Below, piece after piece: positions 1 through 9,249 of a stretch of DNA of 64,000 nt. How positions within the stretch are numbered: position 1 is the first letter of the stretch; every line of letters starts with the position of its first letter. Made by a program: the position numbers and the translations under genes. The DNA comes from Coriobacteriaceae bacterium (GTDB lineage Bacteria > Actinomycetota > Coriobacteriia > Coriobacteriales > Coriobacteriaceae), in NCBI GenBank assembly GCA_025993015.1, contig DAJPFV010000001.1, forward strand, positions 496,001-560,000. The letters run 5' to 3'. The notes under the pieces are model-generated. The model was not told where the DNA came from, searched no databases, and was given only the letters and a program-made list of their open reading frames with translations.

Positions 1-1204
1 ACATGAGCAGCAGGCCCACGACCATGACCGGCTGACGCATGACCGCACCCATCGTCGATGCCGTGCAGACGGCGACGCAAAAGACCGGATCTGCGCCGGT
101 GAGGATGGCAAGGCCATAGCCCAGGCTTACGCCCGAGAAGATAACCGGGAAGAAGTGGCCGCCGCGCCAACCAAGGTTGATGAGGGCGGGCGTCAGCATG
201 GCCTTAACAAGACCGGTCGCGATAAGCACGCCAGCGGGAATGGTCAGATAGGTTTCCATGAGCACGTCGGCCTGGGTCTCGCCGGCAAACATGGTGTAGG
301 GCAGGACCGTGCCGCAGATGGCGAGCGCCAGACCGGCTAGCATGGCCTTGACGACAGGACGCTCCCCTATGGCATGGGCAAGCGCTTCGCTCGCGTGCTC
401 AGAGACAAAGTACAGCCAGCCGCAGATTGTTCCGATCAGCGACAGAGGGACGAGCCAGGTAAGCTCCAAGTTGCCCACCACGGCAGCCTCGAACCTGGGC
501 ATGCCCATGCCGCCGCCCACAAGCTGGCCAAGCAGCAGGTAGGTGCCCAGGCCGCCGGCAATCGCGATGCCGTAAACCACGGTCTTTTGCGCCTTGGGCA
601 GCCTGATGGTGATCTCGTCGGACGCAGAGCCCTCGTCGCCGTCGGCGCTACCGGCAAGCGGTGCCACAAAGCCAAAGACGGGCGCGGTAAAGAGCGCCGT
701 CAACGCGGCCTGGGTACCCAGCAGCGTAAGCTCCCTAAATTCGGCGCCAAAGCGGCGCATGCGGTCGCCAACCCAGCTGCACAGACCCGCGATAACGCCG
801 GTCAGGCCGGCCTCCGGTCCAATACTTCCGCCAAACAGCAGCGGCAGCAATGCCGCGAGCGAAAGCTTGCCCAGGTTGTCATACGGGTAGTGCCCGTCTT
901 GCTTAACCTTAGCCATCACCTGGTTGAGGTCATCGGTCTTGGCGCCTGTCATCTTTTCGTACAGACCGATTAACAGGCCGCCCAGCAGGCAGACAAAAAA
1001 CGGGTACGGCAAAAAGCCAAACGGGCCGCTGGCAAGCTCGGGCGAAGCGACGCCCAGCGCGTACGGAATCTCGGTCCATAGATAGTCGATACCGTGCTCC
1101 ATCGCAAAAAAGAACAGCCAGACCGCGGCACCTGCGAACGCACCGGTCACGGCAACGCTAACTAAAAACAGCGCGCGGTTTGTGGGTTTGGCAAGGTTAT
1201 CCAT
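1..1204 (-). CDS. ClC-family chloride channel/transporter, 3' end outside window
   Basis: A reading frame runs from an ATG at 1204 down past base 1, so the C-terminus is missing. The translation is a polytopic membrane protein with many hydrophobic helices. It carries the ClC signature GSIGPEAGL about 130 residues in, which is the GxxGPExxL anion-coordination motif. ClC proteins move chloride or fluoride, as channels or H+/anion antiporters. An acidic linker with DGDEGSASDE lies between two central helices. The neighbours are unrelated singletons, so context adds nothing about the ion. Family assignment is secure; channel versus antiporter cannot be decided here. Confidence 0.9.
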   Translation of the reverse strand, partial: MDNLAKPTNRALFLVSVAVTGAFAGAAVWLFFFAMEHGIDYLWTEIPYALGVASPELASGPFGFLPYPFFVCLLGGLLIGLYEKMTGAKTDDLNQVMAKVKQDGHYPYDNLGKLSLAALLPLLFGGSIGPEAGLTGVIAGLCSWVGDRMRRFGAEFRELTLLGTQAALTALFTAPVFGFVAPLAGSADGDEGSASDEITIRLPKAQKTVVYGIAIAGGLGTYLLLGQLVGGGMGMPRFEAAVVGNLELTWLVPLSLIGTICGWLYFVSEHASEALAHAIGERPVVKAMLAGLALAICGTVLPYTMFAGETQADVLMETYLTIPAGVLIATGLVKAMLTPALINLGWRGGHFFPVIFSGVSLGYGLAILTGADPVFCVAVCTASTMGAVMRQPVMVVGLLLM

Positions 1205-1329
1205 CGGGTCCTCCCGCGGTCAAAGTCGACATAGTTATGTTTTATTGTAGAGCGAGCGTTGCCCGAACGAGCCAACCGTCTGCGCCGCAAACGGCACCAT
1301 TGGGAGTCATAGTGGGACAGGCTCAAGAC

Positions 1330-1863
1330 TTATCCGTTGATAATCGAGGCAATCTCGCGCAAATCGTCGGCAAAGTAAATGCCTTGCTGGCGCTGCGGGC
1401 TCGATAAACCCTTATCGATCATGTGCCCGAGCAGCGCCTTGAGGTCGTTGTAGTAACCGTCCAGGTTATACAGGATGCACGGAGCACTCAGGTGCCCCAA
1501 CGACACCGCGGACATGACCTCGGCAATCTCCTCGAGTGTGCCCGTCCCACCGGGAAAGGCGATGAACGCATCGCCGAGCTCAATCATCTTGGCCTTGCGC
1601 TCCGCCATATCGCTCGTCACGATGAGGTCGTCGATACCGTCATGTTGAAACTCGGCCTCGATAAAAAAGCTCGGCTCCACACCCGTCACGTGTCCGCCAG
1701 CATCGAGCACGCTATCGGCGAGCGCACCCATCAGGCCCGATTTGGACCCGCCGTATACCAGCGCGTGTCCGTTGGCGCCAATCCAGTTGCCCAGCTCCTG
1801 CACCGCGGGCAGAAATGCCGGGTCATTGCCAGTGTTGGCACCCAGGTACACGGTGATATTCAT
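1330..1863 (-). CDS. LOG-family Rossmann protein (TIGR00730 type, nucleoside monophosphate phosphoribohydrolase-like)
   Basis: This 177-residue protein has an N-terminal YLGAN segment, a YGGSKSGLMG loop and the diagnostic PGGTGTLEE motif near residue 105. Those are the nucleotide-binding and catalytic signature of the LOG/lysine decarboxylase-like family. Members cleave the N-glycosidic bond of nucleoside 5'-monophosphates, releasing a base and ribose 5-phosphate; in plants and some bacteria this yields cytokinins. A purine-rich AGGGGG lies just before the ATG at 1863. The gene stands alone between the ClC gene and a K+ channel on the same strand. The real substrate in this organism is unknown. 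Confidence 0.85.
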   Translation of the reverse strand: MNITVYLGANTGNDPAFLPAVQELGNWIGANGHALVYGGSKSGLMGALADSVLDAGGHVTGVEPSFFIEAEFQHDGIDDLIVTSDMAERKAKMIELGDAFIAFPGGTGTLEEIAEVMSAVSLGHLSAPCILYNLDGYYNDLKALLGHMIDKGLSSPQRQQGIYFADDLREIASIING

Positions 1864-1899
1864 ATTCAGTCCCCCTCATCGTGACGCACGGCGCCCGTT

Positions 1900-2325
1900 C
1901 TAGCGCTGGCGTCGACGATACTCGCGCACGCGACGCGAAAGATCGGCAAGCTCGTCGCGATCGAGCTCTTCCAAATGCTCCAGATCATCCATAAGGCGCG
2001 CCATGGTGTCCTTTTGGCGCATCTTGATAAGCGTATTGCAGTAGTTCACCGCCACGCCCGTGAGCATGGCGATGTAGAAGATGCTGATAACGCTCAAGAC
2101 GACGGTAATGGCGCGGGCAACCGGTGTTTCGGCCGGAATGTCGCCAAAGCCGATGGTCGAGACCGTCTCAAAGCTAAACCACAGGCCATCGCCAAACGTG
2201 AGGGTCGTGGGCTCGGACAGCCAGACGGCCGTCGAGCACAGCAGGTAGAAAACGAGGAACAGGCCCGTGATGCGTGCAAAGCCAGCCTGGCGCAACACGT
2301 CGGCAAGCGTCCTCAACTTGTTCAT
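1900..2325 (-). CDS. Two-transmembrane potassium channel
   Basis: The 141-residue protein has an N-terminal membrane helix, a pore loop with the selectivity-filter sequence TIGFGD, a second helix, and a charged cytoplasmic tail ending in RRVREYRRRQR. This is the minimal KcsA-like layout of the ion channel 2 family. The short tail lacks an RCK/TrkA domain, so gating by that route is not expected. An AAAAGGGG sequence precedes the ATG. It may share a transcript with the LOG gene downstream (37-bp gap). Confidence 0.88.
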   Translation of the reverse strand: MNKLRTLADVLRQAGFARITGLFLVFYLLCSTAVWLSEPTTLTFGDGLWFSFETVSTIGFGDIPAETPVARAITVVLSVISIFYIAMLTGVAVNYCNTLIKMRQKDTMARLMDDLEHLEELDRDELADLSRRVREYRRRQR

Positions 2326-2376
2326 CGCGACCCCTTTTCCAGACGCCCAATCACATTCGCTCGTTATTGTCCCACA

Positions 2377-2409
2377 CCCGGCAGAAAGGGACTGTCCCCA
2401 ACTGCCGGG
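2377..2409. repeat. Short palindrome between K+ channel and sensor kinase
   Basis: CCCGGCAG at 2377-2384 pairs with CTGCCGGG at 2402-2409 around a loop containing AAAGGGACTGTCCCC. It lies between divergent genes, so it is not a simple terminator for either. The loop resembles the dispersed GGGACxGTCCC palindromes elsewhere in this window. Confidence 0.55.
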
Positions 2410-2495
2410 AGTGACCGTTTAGCGGTGCGGCGGCTGAATGGGCAGGCTGAGCTGGTATCCTTATGCGAAACTGTCTCAACTCGATAGGATTTCAT

Positions 2496-5300
2496 GTGAA
2501 ACCTTCCGCCGTCCTTCGCTTGGCTCTATATCGCACCCTGGCCGTCGCGCTTGCCGCGCTCGCCATACTGAGCGCCGTCATGCCCGCCCCCGCCTTTGCC
2601 GCCGACTCCGACCAGCAGGTCAAGACGGTCCGCGTTGGCTGGCTCGTCAACAACAAAGGCTTCCAGGAAGGCATGCCGGGCGAGCGACTCTCGGGGTGGG
2701 GCTACGAGTACCTCCAGACCCTCTCGTATTACACAAAGGGCTGGCAATACGAATACGTTAGCGGCACCTTCTCCGAGCTTATGGACATGCTCGAAGCAGG
2801 CGAAATCGACCTCATGCCCAACATCTCGTATTCGGCAGAGCGCGAGCAGAAGCTGCTCTTTTCCTCGAACCCCGAGGGCACCGAGCGCTACTACATCTAC
2901 GCCAGGCCCGACCGAGACGATCTGGCCAAGGGTGACCCCCAGGCGCTCCAAGGCCTCACCATCGGCTGCAACTCTGGCGTTATGCAAACTATCGTCGGCC
3001 AGCAGTGGCTCGCCGACGAAGGCGTCACCTGCACCTATAAAGAAATCGACACCGGCAGTGCCCTCTTTGAGGCGCTTGCAGACGGCGAGGTCGACGCCGT
3101 CATCATGAACGATACCATTTCGTCGCCCGATGCGTCACCCATGTTCTACGTAGGCTCGAGCGACTACTATTTTGCCGTTCCCAAAAGCCGCCCCGATCTG
3201 ATGAACGACATCAACGCCGCCATGACGACCATCGCCCGCGATAACCCGCGCTATAACGAGGAAGTCAAATCGAGTTACTCGACCCAAAACAGTGGCTCGT
3301 CATCGCTCACCGGCCCCGAGACCACCTGGCTCAAAGCAAACGGCAATACCATCACGCTCGGCTATCTTAAAAACCAACTTCCCTACTGCACGCAAAATGA
3401 CGACGGCGAGATGGAAGGATCGCTCGCCTCGCTTGCAACGACGTTGCACGACAAGTTTGGTATTACGGTCAAAACAATCGCACTCTCGAACAACAGGCAA
3501 ATGATCAAAGCCCTTTCCAACGGAACCATCGATGTCGCCCTGCCATTGTTTCGCGACTACTGGCTCGCCGAGCAGACAGGAGTCATCCAGTCAAACTCGA
3601 TGGGAACGGTTTCGCTGACCGCCATTCACAGTGGCAAAAACCTGAACAGCGACCTTAAGAACATCGCTTGTACAAAGAGCACAATCGTTAACCGTTTTGA
3701 GCTCGAAAGTCTCTTCCCGAACGCAACAGTAACCGAGTACTCGAATGACGGCGAGGTGCTCAAAGCCCTCAATGAGGGGAAGGCACGTTGCATCATTGTC
3801 CCCAGCACGCGCCTGGAAACTCTCCGCGACACCTACGACATCGAGGATTTCGAAACACAGGAACTCACCAACACGGCGCAGCTATCGTGTTTAATTTCGC
3901 GCGGCAAGCCCGAGCTGCTGGGAATCATCAATAAGGGCATCGTCAATGCAGGTGAATCGCTCTCTGCAAACAGCTATTTCCCCACATCGTACTCGGCGCA
4001 AGAATCGGACACGTTCCAGTTTTTCTATCGTAACCGCACCGCCATTGCGACTGTTATCATCTGCATCTTGCTCACCAGCATCGCCATCCTTGTCTGGTCG
4101 CTTTACCGCGCACAGGAGGAACGGCAGAAAGCTGATGCCGCCAACGCCGCCAAAACCGCTTTCCTCACGCGCATGAGCCACGACATCCGCACGCCGCTCA
4201 ACGGCATCCTAGGCCTTATCGAAATTGAGGAATTGAGAGAAGGCGACATGCAGGTCGCCCGCGAAAGCCGCGCCAAGGCGCGCGTTGCCGCCAATCACCT
4301 GCTGTCACTGATTAACGACATCCTCGAGATGGGCAGGATCGAGGAGTGCAAAGTGACGCTCGAGCACGAATCATTCAACCTTAAAGAGCTGTGCGACAAT
4401 GCGCTCGTACTGTACAAGCTCCGCGCATCGGACCGCGGCATAACCATGCTCGACACCAGCGAGCCCTACGCTGTCGACCAATATATGATCGGCAGCCCCA
4501 CCCATATTCGGCAGATCCTTGTCAACCTGCTCGACAACAGCATCAAGTACAACAAGCACGGAGGCACCGTCACGTTCTCATCGACCATCAAACCGGTCGA
4601 CGACGAGCACGCCGTGTTTTGCTTTAGCGTCTCGGATACCGGCATTGGTATGACGCCCGAGTTTTTGACGCACATTTACGAGCCGTTTGCCCAGGAAGGC
4701 GACGATGCGCGCAGCAAGTTCCAAGGAACCGGCATTGGCATGTCTATCGTCAAATCGCTCATCGATATGATGGGCGGCACGATTGAGATTTCGAGTGAGG
4801 TTGGCGCGGGAAGCACGTTCAACGTCCAGATACCGCTCGATATCGACAAGAACCCTCAGGCAAAAGAACGTGCGTCCAAGCAGACATACAGTTGCTCGCT
4901 TGCCGGCATGAACGTCCTTTTGGCAGAAGACAACGAGCTCAATGCCGAAATTGCCCAGGCTCTACTCGAAAGCGAAGGCATCGTCGTAACGCGCGCCGCC
5001 GACGGCAACAAAGCAGTCGACCTATACGTTAGTCGTCCCGCCGGCAGCTTCGATGCGATCCTGATGGACATCATGATGCCGGGCATGGATGGCTACGAGG
5101 CAACCCGCGCGATTCGTCTGAGCGAAAAGGCCGATGCAGCCGACATCCCCATCATCGCGCTCACTGCCAACGCCTTCAACGAGGACGCCAAGGCGGCACA
5201 CGATGCCGGTATGAACGCCCATCTGCCCAAACCGCTCGACTTTAACAAGCTCAAAAACATACTCGCCCGCATCAAGAAATACGGATCCGTTTCGCTATAG
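2496..5300 (+). CDS. Hybrid sensor histidine kinase with two periplasmic solute-binding domains and a receiver
   Basis: I choose GTG at 2496 over ATG at 2463 because TAGGA sits seven bases before the GTG and nothing comparable precedes the ATG. The 934-residue product has a signal/anchor ending around AFAAD and two SBP_bac_3-like extracellular domains (roughly 40-270 and 275-505). Then come a membrane helix (about 515-540), a HisKA box MSHDIRTPLNG with His near 562, and an HATPase domain with N-box ILVNLLDNS, G1 DTGIGM and G2 GTGIGM. A receiver follows with acidic pocket AEDNE and phospho-Asp in LMDIMMPG near 858. The SBP domains probably sense an amino-acid-like solute, and phosphate would pass to the C-terminal receiver. 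No Hpt protein or separate regulator is adjacent, so the output is unknown. Confidence 0.9.
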   Translation: MKPSAVLRLALYRTLAVALAALAILSAVMPAPAFAADSDQQVKTVRVGWLVNNKGFQEGMPGERLSGWGYEYLQTLSYYTKGWQYEYVSGTFSELMDMLEAGEIDLMPNISYSAEREQKLLFSSNPEGTERYYIYARPDRDDLAKGDPQALQGLTIGCNSGVMQTIVGQQWLADEGVTCTYKEIDTGSALFEALADGEVDAVIMNDTISSPDASPMFYVGSSDYYFAVPKSRPDLMNDINAAMTTIARDNPRYNEEVKSSYSTQNSGSSSLTGPETTWLKANGNTITLGYLKNQLPYCTQNDDGEMEGSLASLATTLHDKFGITVKTIALSNNRQMIKALSNGTIDVALPLFRDYWLAEQTGVIQSNSMGTVSLTAIHSGKNLNSDLKNIACTKSTIVNRFELESLFPNATVTEYSNDGEVLKALNEGKARCIIVPSTRLETLRDTYDIEDFETQELTNTAQLSCLISRGKPELLGIINKGIVNAGESLSANSYFPTSYSAQESDTFQFFYRNRTAIATVIICILLTSIAILVWSLYRAQEERQKADAANAAKTAFLTRMSHDIRTPLNGILGLIEIEELREGDMQVARESRAKARVAANHLLSLINDILEMGRIEECKVTLEHESFNLKELCDNALVLYKLRASDRGITMLDTSEPYAVDQYMIGSPTHIRQILVNLLDNSIKYNKHGGTVTFSSTIKPVDDEHAVFCFSVSDTGIGMTPEFLTHIYEPFAQEGDDARSKFQGTGIGMSIVKSLIDMMGGTIEISSEVGAGSTFNVQIPLDIDKNPQAKERASKQTYSCSLAGMNVLLAEDNELNAEIAQALLESEGIVVTRAADGNKAVDLYVSRPAGSFDAILMDIMMPGMDGYEATRAIRLSEKADAADIPIIALTANAFNEDAKAAHDAGMNAHLPKPLDFNKLKNILARIKKYGSVSL

Positions 5301-5342
5301 TTTGTGCTCAACCACCATGCACAGCCAGAAAGGAAGCCAACG

Positions 5343-5822
5343 ATGTTTAGGCCCTTACGTCGAAAGAAACGCGCCATCACTGACGAGGAAGCGCGCGAGT
5401 TGCTCGCCACCTGTAAGCGCGGCGTCTTTGCCGTCAACGGCGATGATGGCTACCCCTATGCCATTCCCGTCAACTACTTCTTTGACGCCGAGCACGACAA
5501 GATTTATTTCCATGGCGCCAAGGCCGGCCACAAGGTCGATTCGCTCAGGCGTGACGATAAAGTCTGCTTTACCGTTTACGGCAACGAGTGGTACAAGGAC
5601 GGCGACTGGGCTCCTTACGTCATGAGCACTGTGGTCTTTGGCCGTTGCCGCCTGGTAGATGAAGCGCCTGCGTTTATCGAGGACAAAGTCCGCCAGCTCG
5701 CGCTTAAGTACTACCCTTCTGCCGAAGAAGTCGAGGAAGAAATCGCCAAAGACATCAAGGGCGTCCAACTCTACGAGATTTCAATTGAGCATCTTTGCGG
5801 CAAGCAGATTCAGGAAAAGTAG
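5343..5822 (+). CDS. Pyridoxamine 5'-phosphate oxidase-fold (NimA-like) flavin-binding protein
   Basis: An ATG at 5343 with GAAAGG upstream is preferred to an in-frame ATG 13 codons earlier, giving 159 residues. The sequence has the split-barrel pattern of the FMN-binding family: GVFAVNGDDGYPYAIPVNY near the N-terminus, then FHGAKAGHKVDSL and VCFTVYG. Related NimA proteins reduce 5-nitroimidazoles, while many others are small FMN or haem binders of unknown role. It follows the hybrid kinase by 42 bp and could be cotranscribed, though no functional link is visible. Confidence 0.8.
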   Translation: MFRPLRRKKRAITDEEARELLATCKRGVFAVNGDDGYPYAIPVNYFFDAEHDKIYFHGAKAGHKVDSLRRDDKVCFTVYGNEWYKDGDWAPYVMSTVVFGRCRLVDEAPAFIEDKVRQLALKYYPSAEEVEEEIAKDIKGVQLYEISIEHLCGKQIQEK

Positions 5823-5919
5823 CGAATGCGAAAAACGCGCTCGCTACCCTCTGCGCCCCATGCGCCCACGCATTTTGACGGCGTGGGCGCATGGGGCAGC
5901 ACTCGAATCGAGCGCCCCC

Positions 5920-7131
5920 CTATACCCCAAAAACGTAGCGGTCCAGGCGCTCACACGCCTCCTTTACCCGCGAAAGGGGCAGTGCCAGATTCACACGAAT
6001 GTGGCAGGGCCCGTGGAACGGGCGGCCGTCCTGATACCCCACGCCCACACGAGCGCCCTCGTCGAGCAGCCACTGAATATCGCGGCCATGCTCGCGGCAC
6101 CACTCGGTGCAGTCCGGAAACACCATGTAGGTGCCCTGCGGACGCGAATAGGACACGCCCGCAAAATGCTTGTCCACGTAATTGCAGAAGTAGTCGACGT
6201 TGCCCTCGATGACCTCATTGAGCTCATCAACCCACTCGTAGCCTTGCGGCTGGTAGGCACCGATAAGCGCGTGCATCGAAAGGACGTTCATCTCGTTGTA
6301 GTGGGTCTTGTTGGACACGGCGCACACGCGGTCGCGCAGCGTCTCGTTATAGATGATGTGGTAGCTGCCGACCAGGCCCGCCAGGTTAAACGTCTTGCTG
6401 GGCGCGTAGAGGGCAACCGTGCGCATGTGGGCGTCCTCGCTCACCGACTGCGTCGGGATATGCTTGTGCCCCGGCAGGATGATATCGGACCAAATCTCGT
6501 CCGATATCACCACGCAATCGTGCTGGCGATAGATGTCCATGGCGCGCTCGATTTCGTCGCGCTCCCATACGCGGCCGCAGGGATTGTGCGGCGAGCAGAA
6601 CACCGCGGCATGGATGTGGTTTTGGGCGAGTTTGCACTCCATGTCCTCAAAGTCCATGCGCCACACGCCCTGATCGTCGAGCTTAAGCGGGCTATGGACA
6701 ATACGATAGCCCGCGGCCTCAATGGACTTGGTAAAGCCGATGTAGGTGGGGCTGTGGACCAGCACCGCATCGCCCGGCTGGACATACGCGCGCAGCGTCG
6801 ACACGACACCGCCCAGCACGCCGTTTTCGTAACCGATATGTTCAGGGCGCAGGCCCTCGACGCCATTGCGGCGGCTCTGCCATTCGATGATGCGGTCGAA
6901 ATACTCGGAGCGCGGATTGAAATAGCCAAACATGGGGTGCTGGGCGCGCTGAATGATGTGTTCCTGGACCGTGGGCACCGTGGCAAAGTTCATGTCGGCC
7001 ACCCACATGGGAATGCGGTCGAAGCCCTCGTCGGGTGCGTTCGGGGCCATACCGGGGATCTCACCCCAAGAGTCAACGGCGATGGCGTCCATGCCGTGGC
7101 GGTCGATGATTGAAGTGAAGTCGTATTTCAT
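5920..7131 (-). CDS. MalY/PatB-type PLP aminotransferase, putative cystathionine beta-lyase
   Basis: I take the ATG at 7131, which has GGGAG at good spacing, rather than an upstream in-frame codon; this gives 403 residues. The N-terminus reads MKYDFTSIIDRHGMDAI followed by RIPMWVADMNF, typical of MalY/PatB C-S lyases. The PLP lysine is in APSKTFNLAG, with SPHNPCGRVW and VISDEIWSD upstream as the cofactor-binding aspartate region. Enzymes of this family release pyruvate, ammonia and a thiol from cystathionine or cysteine conjugates. It stands alone, so whether it makes homocysteine or H2S is not settled. Confidence 0.88.
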   Translation of the reverse strand: MKYDFTSIIDRHGMDAIAVDSWGEIPGMAPNAPDEGFDRIPMWVADMNFATVPTVQEHIIQRAQHPMFGYFNPRSEYFDRIIEWQSRRNGVEGLRPEHIGYENGVLGGVVSTLRAYVQPGDAVLVHSPTYIGFTKSIEAAGYRIVHSPLKLDDQGVWRMDFEDMECKLAQNHIHAAVFCSPHNPCGRVWERDEIERAMDIYRQHDCVVISDEIWSDIILPGHKHIPTQSVSEDAHMRTVALYAPSKTFNLAGLVGSYHIIYNETLRDRVCAVSNKTHYNEMNVLSMHALIGAYQPQGYEWVDELNEVIEGNVDYFCNYVDKHFAGVSYSRPQGTYMVFPDCTEWCREHGRDIQWLLDEGARVGVGYQDGRPFHGPCHIRVNLALPLSRVKEACERLDRYVFGV

Positions 7132-7243
7132 GCTGGACTCCCGTGCAAAGTTGATTGTTTTGGTAGGCGTTATTGTCCACCAGCGTGGGCGGTTTTGGCG
7201 CGGGGTTTGGCGCTTAATTTGACGGGTGCGGACGAATGGCTGG

Positions 7244-7990
7244 TTAGTCTTGCGCGTCGTTGACGGCAACTACGGTTAGCTGGGTTTCATCGACCGTAAA
7301 CGATATGTCGAGCCCGGCGTAAGCCAGATGATAGACGCGGTGTGGCTCGTGCTTGCTGCCCGCGCGGCGCGGGTCTTGGCGAAGGACCTCGACCAAGCCG
7401 AGGAGCTTTGCGGGCGGGACCATATCCTGCAGTGCTTGCGGAAACTCAACATCGAGCTCTTGCCACGGAGCATCCTCGATCCAGCCTCCGGTCGCATCCG
7501 GGTGGCAGTCCGCAAACGGAATGTAGGGCTTGATGTCGTAGATGGGCGTACCGTCGCGCAGGTCGGCCCCCAACACATGGATGATGGGGCCATCGTCGGT
7601 GAGCTCGACACGATCAAGCTTGACGCAGGTGAGCCCGATGGGATTAGGGCGAAACGGACTGCGCGTGGCAAACACTCCCACACGTTCGGCTCCGCCCAGA
7701 CGCGGCGGGCGCACGGTTTTCGACCATTTTGCGTTGGTGCCGGACCTGTCCTGCGTTTTAGCGTCGACGGCAATATCCTTAGCCGTGCCGCCGGGCGTTC
7801 CGTTTTCGAAGCGCCACAGCAGCCACAGGTGAGAGAAGGAGTCCAGGCCCTCAACCGCTGCATTGGAGGCAAATTCCGGCTCAAAAAAGATTCGTCCCTG
7901 CAGATGGGGCGCCAAAAAGCTGTTGCGCGGAATGCCGAACTTCTGCGGCAGGTCGGTATGTATGCGTGCGATAGGTTCCATGCCGGTCAT
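7244..7990 (-). CDS. trmO: tRNA (N6-threonylcarbamoyladenosine(37)-N6)-methyltransferase TrmO
   Basis: The protein of about 248 residues begins with MTGMEPIARIHTDLPQKFGIP. It contains the TsaA/TrmO signatures GLDSFSHLWLLW, then GVFATRSPFRPNPIGLT and LRDGTPIYDIKPYIP. TrmO uses S-adenosylmethionine to methylate t6A37 of tRNA-Thr(GGU). Two start codons (7990 and 7981) are possible and neither has an obvious ribosome-binding site. The C-terminal extension after the barrel is the usual small domain. Confidence 0.9.
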   Translation of the reverse strand: MTGMEPIARIHTDLPQKFGIPRNSFLAPHLQGRIFFEPEFASNAAVEGLDSFSHLWLLWRFENGTPGGTAKDIAVDAKTQDRSGTNAKWSKTVRPPRLGGAERVGVFATRSPFRPNPIGLTCVKLDRVELTDDGPIIHVLGADLRDGTPIYDIKPYIPFADCHPDATGGWIEDAPWQELDVEFPQALQDMVPPAKLLGLVEVLRQDPRRAGSKHEPHRVYHLAYAGLDISFTVDETQLTVVAVNDAQD

Positions 7991-8122
7991 TGTACGGCAT
8001 GGAGGCGTGGGGCGTTGCGCGCAATTCTTCGCCGCGGTCCCCCGTCGTGCAACCAACGGTTGCTTGGAAGGGCGCCTGCCGCCGCGTATGCTTAAGCCAT
8101 CAACCAGCAGAAAGGAGCCGCT

Positions 8123-8950
8123 ATGGCCTTTGCAGAAAAGCTCATTGCTGTCCGTCGCGCCCATCACCTTACCCAAGAGCAGCTTGCCGCTAAGCTCTTC
8201 GTCACACGCCAGGCCATCAGCCGGTGGGAGCGCGGCGAGGTCACACCGGGCATCGACATGATGAAGCTCATTGCCGCCATAACCGGAGAACCGCTGTCCC
8301 ACCTGCTCGAAATGCCCGAGCACTATTGCCAGAGCTGCGGCATGATACTCACGCCCGACGACTGCGGCACCGATGCTCACGGCGCAACGACCGACCATTA
8401 CTGCAAGTGGTGCTACGACCACGGCAAGTACACCTACGAGACCACGATGGAGGCCATGATTGAGGATTGCGCCCCGCGCCTGGCACAAAACACCGGTATG
8501 TCGCTCGACGAAGCCGTCTCGCTCATGGGCGCCGTGCTGCCGCAATTGGAGCGCTGGCGCACCGTGCAGGAAAACGAGGAGCGCTACGGTGCCGAGGCGC
8601 GGGCGCGCTATGGCGACGAGGCCGTCGATGCAGCAAACGAGGCACTGCTGGACATGGACCCCGAGACATGGAACGACATGAAGGAACTTGAACGCGCTAT
8701 TCTGGGCCAGCTCTCGATCGCCATGGGCGACGGCGAACCGGATGGAAGCGAGGCGCGCAAGCTTGTCGCAATGCACCGTCGATGGATTGGCCTTAACTGG
8801 GGACACGAACCCCAAGACGAAGCATACCTGGGCCTCGCCCACGGCTATCTTGCCGATCAGCGCTTTGTTGACTACTACGACAAGCCCTGCGGCACCGGAG
8901 CTACGGCGTTTCTGGTACAGGCCATCGAGTCGTCGCTGGCCCGCGCATAG
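8123..8950 (+). CDS. XRE-type regulator fused to a zinc ribbon and a TipAS-like ligand domain
   Basis: Residues 1-60 form an HTH_XRE domain (LTQEQLAAKLFVTRQAISRWERG). Residues 70-110 carry a four-cysteine zinc ribbon (CQSCGMIL and CKWCYDHGKYTYE). The C-terminal half (about 140-270) matches the TipAS drug-recognition pattern, with RYGDEA, an AMHRRWIG helix, YLGLAHGYLADQRF and a final AFLVQAIES. TipAS normally sits behind a MerR helix-turn-helix, where it covalently captures thiopeptide antibiotics. Here a different DNA-binding head is used. AAAGGAG precedes the ATG. The glutaredoxin gene follows closely and may be its target or operon partner. The TipAS call rests on pattern, not a search. Confidence 0.75.
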   Translation: MAFAEKLIAVRRAHHLTQEQLAAKLFVTRQAISRWERGEVTPGIDMMKLIAAITGEPLSHLLEMPEHYCQSCGMILTPDDCGTDAHGATTDHYCKWCYDHGKYTYETTMEAMIEDCAPRLAQNTGMSLDEAVSLMGAVLPQLERWRTVQENEERYGAEARARYGDEAVDAANEALLDMDPETWNDMKELERAILGQLSIAMGDGEPDGSEARKLVAMHRRWIGLNWGHEPQDEAYLGLAHGYLADQRFVDYYDKPCGTGATAFLVQAIESSLARA

Positions 8951-9001
8951 ATTGCGGCGGCTTTGGGTATTTCAATCGAAACCTCAACCGATTGGAGACC
9001 C

Positions 9002-9247
9002 ATGGCTACTAATCATGAGCTCACGCTGTACGTTATGACCGGCTGCCCGTATTGCATAAAAGTCAAGCGATTCCTTGCCGATAACGGCGTGACCATTCCC
9101 GAGCGCAATATCTCGACCGATACCGAGGCCGAGCAGACGCTCATCGCCGTCGGCGGAAAACGCCAGGTTCCCTGCCTGTTCATTGATGGCAAACCACTCT
9201 ACGAGTCGAGCGACATCATCGCGTGGGCACAGAAGAACCTGCTCTAG
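9002..9247 (+). CDS. Glutaredoxin
   Basis: Starting at the ATG at 9002 (TTGGAG upstream), the 81-residue product has the dithiol CPYC active site at residues 14-17 and the RQVPCLFI cis-proline loop. GKPLYESSDII forms the glutathione-binding end. Length and motifs are those of a classical small glutaredoxin that reduces protein disulfides or mixed disulfides. It lies 51 bp after the XRE-TipAS regulator and just before the island repeats. Confidence 0.92.
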   Translation: MATNHELTLYVMTGCPYCIKVKRFLADNGVTIPERNISTDTEAEQTLIAVGGKRQVPCLFIDGKPLYESSDIIAWAQKNLL

Positions 9248-9249
9248 CA

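Noticed and set aside
5659..7113. A 484-codon plus-strand frame across the aminotransferase gene
   Set aside because: It is the antisense of the MalY-type gene and has no ribosome site or family features.
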